From Streptomyces sp. L-9-10 (GTDB lineage: Bacteria > Actinomycetota > Actinomycetes > Streptomycetales > Streptomycetaceae), in the NCBI RefSeq assembly GCF_004151105.1, contig NZ_PHRF01000048.1:62001-126000 (forward strand): a stretch of DNA of 64,000 bases. Reading direction: 5' to 3'. Below, one piece after another: positions 42,711 to 49,628 of this stretch. Numbering within the stretch: the stretch's first letter is position 1; every line of letters starts with the position of its first letter. Below the pieces are notes generated by a model. That model was not told where the DNA came from, searched no databases, and saw only the letters and a program-made list of their open reading frames with translations. Both the position numbers and the translations under genes were made by a program.

Positions 42711-43451
42711 ATGGCCTTCTGGGACAACCTGTGGCAGGGACAAAGGGCGACGCAATTCGATTCGGGCAACGCCGCGTCCAACTCCATCGAGCTGACCAAG
42801 CGGAGGCCGACGGTCTCGCTCACCAAACAGGGCGCGGCCACCGGAAATCTGCGGGTGAACCTCTCCTGGCAGATGCGCACCTCCGATATCGAGGGACGCT
42901 CCAGGCAGAGCGGGCGGCTGCTGTCGAACCCCCTCAAGCTGTTCAAACCCGAGGTGGTGCAGGCCCATACGCAGGGCATGGTCAATGTGGACCTCGACCT
43001 CGGCTGCATGTACGAGCTGACCGACGGCAGCAAGGGCGTGGTCCAGCCGCTGGGCAACTTCCTCGGGGATCTGAACGATCCGCCGTACGTCAAACTCAGC
43101 GGCGACGACCGGTTCGGCGCCGCCTCGGGCGAGACCCTCTACGTCAATCTCGACCACCGGGAGTCGATCAAGCGGCTGCTGTTCTTCGTCTACATCTACG
43201 ACCAGACGCCCGCCTTCGACCGCACGCGCGCGCATGTGACGCTGTACCCGAGCAATGGCCCGCGCATCGAGATCGATCTCGACGAGCACGCGCCGCAGGC
43301 CCGCTCCTGCGCCGTGTTCTCGGTGGAGAACGTCAAGGGCGACCTGGTGGTGCGCCGCGAGGTGAAGTTCGTCTACGGCTTCCAGGCGGAGCTGGACCGG
43401 CTGTACGGCTGGGGGCTCCAGTGGGGGCGTGGCTACAAGACGAAGACCTGA
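42711..43451 (+). CDS. TerA-like / TerD superfamily protein
   Basis: A 246-residue protein of the TerD superfamily, closest in appearance to TerA: VSLTKQGAATGNLRVNLSW at the start, then GMVNVDLDLGCMYELTDGSKGVVQPLGNFLGDLNDPPYVKLSGDDR and LFFVYIYDQTPAFDRTRAHVTLYP. It lacks the full acidic calcium loop of TerD. ATG 42711 has AGGAG 10 bp upstream. TerA-like proteins are thought to sit with TerD on the TerC membrane complex. It ends convergently with the TerD-tail gene over a perfect hairpin. Confidence 0.85.
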   Translation: MAFWDNLWQGQRATQFDSGNAASNSIELTKRRPTVSLTKQGAATGNLRVNLSWQMRTSDIEGRSRQSGRLLSNPLKLFKPEVVQAHTQGMVNVDLDLGCMYELTDGSKGVVQPLGNFLGDLNDPPYVKLSGDDRFGAASGETLYVNLDHRESIKRLLFFVYIYDQTPAFDRTRAHVTLYPSNGPRIEIDLDEHAPQARSCAVFSVENVKGDLVVRREVKFVYGFQAELDRLYGWGLQWGRGYKTKT

Positions 43452-43482
43452 ACCGGTCCGGGTGCCCGTACCTGTCCCGATT

Positions 43483-43516
43483 CCGGTGCGGGCACCGGTC
43501 CGGGTGCCCGCACCGG
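43483..43516. terminator. Bidirectional terminator between terA-like and TerD-tail genes
   Basis: CCGGTGCGGGCACC (43483-43496) pairs perfectly with GGTGCCCGCACCGG (43503-43516), 6-nt loop. Confidence 0.8.
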
Positions 43517-43519
43517 CGT

Positions 43520-44359
43520 CTACGGGCGGATGAACTGCGGCCCCATGGGGGGCAGCCGGAAGTTCGGATCGGGGGCGGGCGCGGCGGCAGCGGCCGGCTG
43601 CGGATAGCCGTACGCCGGCCGCGGGGACGACACGGGCTGGGGATAGCCGTACGGCGGCTGGGCCGACGGCAGGGGAGGCTGCGGGTACCCGTACGCGGGC
43701 TGTGCGACCGGCTGGGTGGGCGGCAGCGCCGGGGGAGGCGGCAGCGGCCTGTCCGGGGCCACGGCCACGGTGGCTTCCTCGGAGGCACCGGGCGCCGCGT
43801 CCGCGGCGGCCTCTTCCGTCTCGTCCACCAGAATGCCGAAGGCGGTGGCCAGACCGTCCAGACCGGTCGGATATCCCTGGCCCACCGCGCGGAATTTCCA
43901 GCCGCCCCCGCGCCGGTACAGCTCGCCGCAGATGATCGCGGTCTCCTCGCCGGTCTCCGGCCGGATCTCGAAGACGGCCAGCGGCTCGCCGTCGGCCGCC
44001 GCCGCGTCATAGAGCAGGATCCGCAGATCGGTCACATGATGGAAGCTCGCACCATCGGAGGAGGCCGCGAGTACCACCTGGTCGACCGAGGGGTCGAGCG
44101 CCGCGAGATTGGCCTCGACGGCATCGGTCAGCTCGTCCCCGACCTGTTTCTTGGGCAGCCGCCGCACCAGCCCGGAAGGATGGCGCGGCTGGTTGTAGAA
44201 GACGAAGTCCTCATCGGAACGGACCCGGCCGTCGTGCCCGAGCAGCAGGGCGGAAGCGTCCACCACGGGAACCCCGGTACCGGGGGACCAGCGCAGCACG
44301 GCTCGTACGGCCATGGCATCGAGGGGGACGTTCGAGCCCTTGAGCATCGCGTGCGTCAT
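43520..44359 (-). CDS. TerD-domain protein with Pro/Tyr-rich C-terminal tail
   Basis: A 279-residue protein. Residues 1-180 form a TerD fold (VDASALLLGHDGRVRSDEDFVFYNQPRHPSG ... [27 protein letters not shown]). The acidic calcium loop of the true TerDs is replaced by RRLPKKQVGDE, so calcium binding is doubtful. Residues 181-279 are disordered and rich in Pro and Ala, with repeated YGYPQP units near the end. Such tails in streptomycetes often bind membranes or partners. ATG 44359 is preceded by AGGAT. It is divergent from the metabolite operon, so it shares that control region. Confidence 0.88.
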   Translation of the reverse strand: MTHAMLKGSNVPLDAMAVRAVLRWSPGTGVPVVDASALLLGHDGRVRSDEDFVFYNQPRHPSGLVRRLPKKQVGDELTDAVEANLAALDPSVDQVVLAASSDGASFHHVTDLRILLYDAAAADGEPLAVFEIRPETGEETAIICGELYRRGGGWKFRAVGQGYPTGLDGLATAFGILVDETEEAAADAAPGASEEATVAVAPDRPLPPPPALPPTQPVAQPAYGYPQPPLPSAQPPYGYPQPVSSPRPAYGYPQPAAAAAPAPDPNFRLPPMGPQFIRP

Positions 44360-44480
44360 ATCGCCATCCTGCCTTCCCGCCGCCCGCCGGGACAACGCGG
44401 GCCCAGAGTCCGATCCGCTCCGTCCGGGCCATGGACGAGAACCGGACGAGTAACCAGGATTTCATGTAGCGGGGGAACTC

Positions 44481-44507
44481 TTGACACCCGCCCATACGTA
44501 CTATTAC
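44481..44507 (+). promoter_or_regulatory. Candidate promoter of the Ter-associated biosynthetic operon
   Basis: TTGACA (44481-44486) and TATTAC (44502-44507) are separated by 15 bp, a little short of ideal, about 45 bp before the ATG of the lyase gene. It is the best sigma-70-like match in the 190-bp divergent gap. Confidence 0.45.
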
Positions 44508-44552
44508 CGGCCACATGACCGACGGGCCATCACGGCAGTACGGGGGATTCAG

Positions 44553-45716
44553 ATGCGTCATTTCGGGCATATCCCGACCGCTGCTCGGCAGGCACTGTTC
44601 CATCAGGAGCCGTGCGAGTTCACCGCGGACTCGCCCGCGCGGTTGCTCTCGGCCGCTCTCGGGGCCACGCTCTACAGCCCGGCCACCCGGCCGCGGCTGG
44701 CGGACGATGTGCTGAAGCAGACCGGGCGCGGAGTCGTCTCCATGGTGCTCTGCCTGGAGGATTCCATCCAGGACGCCGAGGTCGAGGTCGCCGAGACCAA
44801 TCTGGTCCGGCAGTTCGCCGACCTCGCCGAGCGGGGTGTCGCCACCCCGCTGCTCTTCGTCCGCGTGCGTGAGCCGGGACAGATATCCGATCTGGTCCGG
44901 CGCCTGGGGGACTCGATACGGCTGCTGTCCGGATTCGTACTACCCAAGTTCACCGAGGAGCGCGGGACGGCCTTCCTGGAGGCGCTCACGGAGGCGGAGA
45001 GCGCCTGTGGCCGCACGCTCTACGCGATGCCGGTACTCGAATCGCCCGAGCTGCTGCATCTGGAGACCAGGACCCGGACGCTCACCGGCATCGCGACCGC
45101 CGTCGACAAGTACCGCGACCGCGTGCTCGCGCTGCGACTCGGTGTGACCGACTTCTGCTCGGCGTACGGCCTGCGCCGGTCGCCCGATATGACGGCGTAC
45201 GACGTACGCATCGTGGCCGGGGTCATCGCGGACGTGGTGAACGTACTCGGACGTGCCGACGGATCGGGCTTCACGATCACCGGGCCGGTCTGGGAGTACT
45301 TCCGGCTCCAGGAGCGCATGTTCAAGCCCCAGCTGCGGCGCAGCCCGTTCCTTGAGGGCCGGGCCGAGGAACTGCGTACCGCCCTGATCGAGCACGACCT
45401 CGACGGACTGCTGCGCGAGATCGAGCTGGACCGGGCCAACGGACTGCTCGGCAAGACCTGTATCCATCCCTCCCATGTCCCGCCGGTCCACGCACTCTCC
45501 GTGGTCAGCCATGAGGAGTTCAGTGACGCCCAGGACATCCTGCGGCCGGAGCGTGACGGGGGCGGGGTGCTGCGCTCCGCGTACACGAACAAGATGAATG
45601 AGGTGAAGCCGCACCGCGCCTGGGCCGAGCGCACCCTTCTGCGGGCCGAGGTCTTCGGCGTCGCCCGGGAGGACATCGGCTTCGTGGAGCTGCTCACCGC
45701 CGGACTCGGCGCATGA
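44553..45716 (+). CDS. HpcH/HpaI aldolase/citrate lyase-type enzyme of the Ter operon
   Basis: A 387-residue TIM-barrel lyase. VSMVLCLEDSIQDAEVEVAETNL (about 62-84) carries the metal-binding Glu/Asp, TLYAMPVLESPELLHLETR holds the second Glu, and KTCIHPSHVPPVH closes the barrel. These enzymes form or break C-C bonds between acyl/oxo acids; here the expected product is a side chain of a nucleoside-like compound. ATG 44553 gives the family start MRHFGHIPTAARQALF. Its TGA overlaps the next ATG (ATGA), so synthesis is coupled with the phosphoribosyltransferase fusion. Confidence 0.88.
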   Translation: MRHFGHIPTAARQALFHQEPCEFTADSPARLLSAALGATLYSPATRPRLADDVLKQTGRGVVSMVLCLEDSIQDAEVEVAETNLVRQFADLAERGVATPLLFVRVREPGQISDLVRRLGDSIRLLSGFVLPKFTEERGTAFLEALTEAESACGRTLYAMPVLESPELLHLETRTRTLTGIATAVDKYRDRVLALRLGVTDFCSAYGLRRSPDMTAYDVRIVAGVIADVVNVLGRADGSGFTITGPVWEYFRLQERMFKPQLRRSPFLEGRAEELRTALIEHDLDGLLREIELDRANGLLGKTCIHPSHVPPVHALSVVSHEEFSDAQDILRPERDGGGVLRSAYTNKMNEVKPHRAWAERTLLRAEVFGVAREDIGFVELLTAGLGA

Positions 45717-48349
45717 GCGTTCGGGACGTTCAGGACGTTCAGGAACAGACCACTCGGACCGGGCAGGCCGGACCGTCGTCGAAGGAAGAGATCGTCACTA
45801 TGGTGTGGTCGGGCACATGGGTCGCCGAGCGGCTCGGCGTCGAACTCGCCGGCGGCGAGGGTCTGCGGGATCTGCTGGGCCTCGCGCTGCGCCGCAACCC
45901 CAAGCGGGCCCACCTCCTCGTCTCGAACGTGCTGGGCAAACACGTCCCGCAGCGCCCCGGGGTCGTGCACGGAACCGGCGTCGAGCTGGGTGGGCGCGTA
46001 CGCGGACTGCTCGGCGCCGAGGTGGACCGGGCCGTGGTGCTCGGCTACGCGGAGACCGCGACCGGACTCGGCCACTCGGTCGCCGACGGGGTGCGCGACG
46101 CCCCGTATCTCCACTCCACCCGGCGGCCCGTCCCGGGTGTCCCCAGGGCGGGCGGCTTCGAGGAGTCGCACTCGCACGCCACGTCCCATCTGCTGCTCCC
46201 CGAGGACCCGGAGCTGCTCGCCTCCGACGGTCCGCTGGTCCTCGTCGACGACGAGTTCTCCACCGGCAACACCGTTCTCAACACCATCCGCGCCCTGCAC
46301 GAGCGCTACCCGCGCGGCTGGTACGTCATCGTCGCCCTGGTCGACATGCGCTCGGCGGCCGACCAGGGGCGGCTGGCGGAGTTCGCGGAGGAGATCGGGG
46401 CCCGCGTCGACCTGATCGCCCTGGCCTCCGGTACGGTCCGGCTCCCGGACGGCGTCCTGGAGAAGGGCCGGGCGCTGGTGGCGGAGCAGGAGGCCGAGGC
46501 CCTCGCGCCGGGCCCCGTGGACGGCATCCCGGCCGCCGGTTCGCCCGAGGCCCACGGTTCGCCTGAGGACGGTGCGTCGCCCGAGGCCCATGCGTCGCCC
46601 GAGGTCCGCGGGTTGCCCGAGGCGCACACGACCGGAGTGGTCCGCGTGGCCCTGGAGTGGCCGGCCGGAGTCCCCGACGGGGGCCGCCACGGCTTCACCC
46701 CCGCCCACCGGGCCGCCCTGGAGGCCGCGCTGCCCGCCATGGCGGCCGAGACGGCCGCCGGGCTGGGCGACGCCCGGCGTGTGCTCGTGCTCGGCTTCGA
46801 GGAGCTGATGTACGCCCCCCTGCGGCTCGCCGAAGCGCTGGAGCGCTCCAGCGACGCCGAGGTGAGGTTCTCCACCACCACGCGGTCGCCGGTGCTGGCC
46901 GTGAACGACCCCGGATACGCGATCCGCAGCCGCCTCGTCTTCCCGGCCCATGACACCGCGGCCTTCCCCGACGGCGACGGCACCGGAGACCGGTACGCCT
47001 ACAACGTCGCGGGCGCCGGTTTCGACGCCGTCGTGGCGGTCGTCGACTCCCTGGCCGACTCTCCCGAGCTGCACGCCCCCGGCGGTCTGCTGGCCCGGCT
47101 CGCCGCACACATACCCCGGGTGGTCCTGGCCGTGGTCCCCTCGTATCTCCCCGCCTCCGCGCGCCTCCCGCGCTCCTCGCACGACCCCGAACGGCAGGAA
47201 CCCTCCATGCTGCCCGAGCCCCTTCGCGGCCCCGCCTTCTCCTCCTACGCACCCGACGACGTGGGCTGGCTCCTCCAGGACCTGTCCGAGGTGGAGCTGG
47301 AGGCCCCGACGGAGGAGCGCGAGGAGGCCATACAGAGCGGTGGCGCGCACTACGCCGAATCCCTTCCCGTCGAATACCAGCCGAGCGCCCAGTACCAGGA
47401 GCTCTTCAAAGCCGCGCTGGAGACCTCGGCGGCCCGGATCGCGCGGGCCGTCGGCACCGTCACCGAAACGGTGCTCGCCGAGCGGTCCCCCCGCCCCGTC
47501 CTGGTCTCGCTGGCCCGCGCCGGCACGCCGGTCGGTGTCCTGATGCGCCGCTGGGCCCAGCACCGGCACGGCCTGGACCTGCCGCACTACGCCGTCTCGA
47601 TCGTGCGTGGCCGGGGTATCGACGCCAACGCCCTGCGCTGGCTCGCCGCCCACCACGACCCCGCCGATGTCGTCTTCGTCGACGGCTGGACCGGCAAGGG
47701 CGCGATCACCCGCGAACTCGCCCAGGCCCTCGAAGCGTTCGGCGGATTCAACCCCGAGATCGCGGTCCTCGCCGATCCGGGCGGCTGCGTGCGGACCTAT
47801 GGCACCCGAGAGGACTTCCTCATCCCCTCCGCCTGTCTCAACTCGACGGTCTCCGGCCTGATTTCCCGTACCGTCCTCCGGTCCGACCTGGTCGGCCCCC
47901 ATGACTTCCACGGCGCGAAGCACTATCGCGAACTCGCCGGCGCCGATGTCTCCGGCCACTTCCTGGACACCGTCGCGGCCCGCTTCGACGAGGTCACCCA
48001 CGCCGTCGACGCCGAGGTCAAGGAACTGCTCTCGGCGGACCGCGCGCCCACCTGGGAGGGCTGGGCGGCCGTCGAGCGGATCAGTGAGGAGTACGGCATC
48101 CACGATGTGAACCTCGTCAAGCCCGGTGTCGGCGAGACCACCCGCGTCCTGCTGCGCCGCGTCCCCTGGAAGATCCTGGCCCAGCGTGACGCGGGCGCCG
48201 ACCTCGATCATGTCCGGCTGCTGGCCGAGCAGCGCGGCGTGCCCGTCGAGGAGGTCGACGACCTCCCGTACACCTGCGTCGGACTCATCCACCCGCGGTA
48301 CACCCGGGGCGCCACCGGCGCGGACGGCAAGGCGGTCGTCGCGCCGTGA
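45713..48349 (+). CDS. Four-domain fusion: phosphoribosyltransferase, TRSP, StiP-type PRTase/protease and PELOTA-like domains
   Basis: An 878-residue protein. Residues 30-250 are a type I phosphoribosyltransferase with the PRPP loop LVLVDDEFSTGNT (175-187). A linker (about 262-300) of five SPEAH-like repeats follows. Residues 305-480 resemble the TRSP domain (VLGFEELMYAPLRLAEAL, NVAGAGFDAVVAVVDSL). Residues 495-800 match StiP: GGAHYAESLPVEYQPSAQYQELF, PVLVSLARAGTPVGVLMRRW and a second PRPP-like loop VVFVDGWTGKGAITREL. The last 75 residues (DHVRLLAEQRGVPVEEVDDLPYTCVGLIHP) look like the PELOTA RNA-binding domain. In other genomes these are usually two or three separate genes. An internal ATG 45800 is an alternative start. 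Confidence 0.8.
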   Translation: MSVRDVQDVQEQTTRTGQAGPSSKEEIVTMVWSGTWVAERLGVELAGGEGLRDLLGLALRRNPKRAHLLVSNVLGKHVPQRPGVVHGTGVELGGRVRGLLGAEVDRAVVLGYAETATGLGHSVADGVRDAPYLHSTRRPVPGVPRAGGFEESHSHATSHLLLPEDPELLASDGPLVLVDDEFSTGNTVLNTIRALHERYPRGWYVIVALVDMRSAADQGRLAEFAEEIGARVDLIALASGTVRLPDGVLEKGRALVAEQEAEALAPGPVDGIPAAGSPEAHGSPEDGASPEAHASPEVRGLPEAHTTGVVRVALEWPAGVPDGGRHGFTPAHRAALEAALPAMAAETAAGLGDARRVLVLGFEELMYAPLRLAEALERSSDAEVRFSTTTRSPVLAVNDPGYAIRSRLVFPAHDTAAFPDGDGTGDRYAYNVAGAGFDAVVAVVDSLADSPELHAPGGLLARLAAHIPRVVLAVVPSYLPASARLPRSSHDPERQEPSMLPEPLRGPAFSSYAPDDVGWLLQDLSEVELEAPTEEREEAIQSGGAHYAESLPVEYQPSAQYQELFKAALETSAARIARAVGTVTETVLAERSPRPVLVSLARAGTPVGVLMRRWAQHRHGLDLPHYAVSIVRGRGIDANALRWLAAHHDPADVVFVDGWTGKGAITRELAQALEAFGGFNPEIAVLADPGGCVRTYGTREDFLIPSACLNSTVSGLISRTVLRSDLVGPHDFHGAKHYRELAGADVSGHFLDTVAARFDEVTHAVDAEVKELLSADRAPTWEGWAAVERISEEYGIHDVNLVKPGVGETTRVLLRRVPWKILAQRDAGADLDHVRLLAEQRGVPVEEVDDLPYTCVGLIHPRYTRGATGADGKAVVAP

Positions 48350-49227
48350 CCCTCTCCCACGCCCCGGGCTCCCACTCCTCGGGCACCCCCGCGCGGCCGT
48401 CCGTCCTGGTCGCCAGCGATCTGGACCGCACCCTGATCTATTCGGCCGCCGCGCTCCAGCTCCCGATGCCGGACGCCGAGGCTCCCCGGCTGCTCTGCGT
48501 CGAGGTGTACGAGAGCAGACCGCTGTCGTATCTGACCGAGACGGCCGCCGGACTGCTCGACGGGCTCGCCCGCGCCACCGTCTTCGTACCGACGACGACC
48601 CGCACCCGTGAGCAGTACGGCCGTATCCATCTGCCGGGCCCCGCGCCGCGGTTCGCGATCTGCGCCAACGGCGGCCACCTGCTGGTGGACGGAGTGTCGG
48701 ACCCGGTCTGGCGGAACCGGGTGGCCGACCGGCTGGCCGACGAGTGCGCCCCCCTCGCCGAGGTCCGCGCCCATCTGCTCGCCGCCGCCGACCCCGCGTG
48801 GCTCCTCAAGGAGCGGATCGCCGAAGACCTCTTCGCCTATCTCGTGGTCGACCGCGCCCTGCTTCCCGAGGGCTGGGTGAAAGAACTCGCCGAATGGGCC
48901 GGAGGCCGGGGCTGGACCGTCTCCCTCCAGGGCCGCAAGATCTATGCCGTACCGCGACCGCTCACCAAGAGCGCCGCGATGCGCGAGGTGGCCCGCAGGA
49001 CCGGCGCCGAACTCACCCTCGCCGCGGGGGACTCACTGCTCGACGCCGACCTGCTGCTGGCCGCGGACCAAGGCTGGCGCCCCGGCCACGGCGAACTCGC
49101 GGACAGCGGCTGGAACGCCCCGCATGTCGACGTACTCCCGCAGACGGGTGTCGCGGCGGGAGAGGAGATCCTCCGACGCCTCACCCGCGCCGCTGCCCCG
49201 GGCGCGGCTGACCCGGGCCCGGCCTGA
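48346..49227 (+). CDS. HAD family phosphatase of the Ter operon
   Basis: A 293-residue HAD hydrolase. Motif I is SDLDRTLI (Asp25, Asp27), motif II the Thr in FVPTTTR, and the late GDSLLDADLLLAAD supplies the acidic motif IV. The cap is C2-like. It is expected to remove a phosphate from the nucleotide-like intermediate made by the two preceding enzymes. Its GTG overlaps the TGA of the fusion gene by 4 bp. The C-terminus is a disordered Ala/Pro tail. A 20-bp palindromic terminator begins at the stop codon. Confidence 0.88.
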   Translation: MTLSHAPGSHSSGTPARPSVLVASDLDRTLIYSAAALQLPMPDAEAPRLLCVEVYESRPLSYLTETAAGLLDGLARATVFVPTTTRTREQYGRIHLPGPAPRFAICANGGHLLVDGVSDPVWRNRVADRLADECAPLAEVRAHLLAAADPAWLLKERIAEDLFAYLVVDRALLPEGWVKELAEWAGGRGWTVSLQGRKIYAVPRPLTKSAAMREVARRTGAELTLAAGDSLLDADLLLAADQGWRPGHGELADSGWNAPHVDVLPQTGVAAGEEILRRLTRAAAPGAADPGPA

Positions 49228-49628
49228 CCCGGGTCCGGCCGGACCCGGCGAGCGGTCGCCCGACCCGGCCACGAAGTCGGACAAGAGCCCCCGTATTGCT
49301 CAGATTTGACGAGCGATCAGATGTGCTCCACCGGTCGGCCGTCGCCGCCCGAGAGCGGCATCCACAGCTCGGCACACTCCCCCTGGCCTGGGAAGAAGCA
49401 ACCCGTCGCCGGTTGTCCCCCGACTGCGATGCGGGTGCACACTTCCTGCACGAAAAACACCGGGAACGGTCGCGGCTGTGATGGTGCTGTGAGCGCGCGT
49501 AGATTCCCTGCCGACCTGAGAGTGCGCGTTCACTTCCCTCGGTCGGCCTGTCGACGACACCGTCGCCACGCCGGCCGGCCAAGGGCGTCGCACAGACGGC
49601 ACGATCTCAAGAATGGATATCCCGGACA
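49228..49628. other. 401-bp gap between HAD and PI-PLC genes
   Basis: Apart from the operon terminator I find no accepted gene. One possible 47-residue minus-strand frame (49317-49460, GTG start) has good G/C third positions and three Cys (VCTRIAVGG, ATGCFFPGQGECAELW) but no ribosome site. Base composition is slightly AT-richer at 49285-49320 (ttgctcagatttgacgagcg), which could hold the PI-PLC promoter or the end of a lost gene. Confidence 0.4.
49229..49248 (+). terminator. Terminator at the end of the Ter-associated operon
   Basis: A perfect 20-bp palindrome CCGGGTCCGGCCGGACCCGG starts 2 bp after the HAD stop codon and can fold as an 8-bp stem with a GGCC loop. Confidence 0.65.

Noticed and set aside
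45020..48292. Long minus-strand open frame (over 1000 codons) opposite the Ter operon
   Set aside because: Its translation is low-complexity Arg/Gly/Asp-rich sequence without domains, while the plus strand has overlapping recognisable enzymes.
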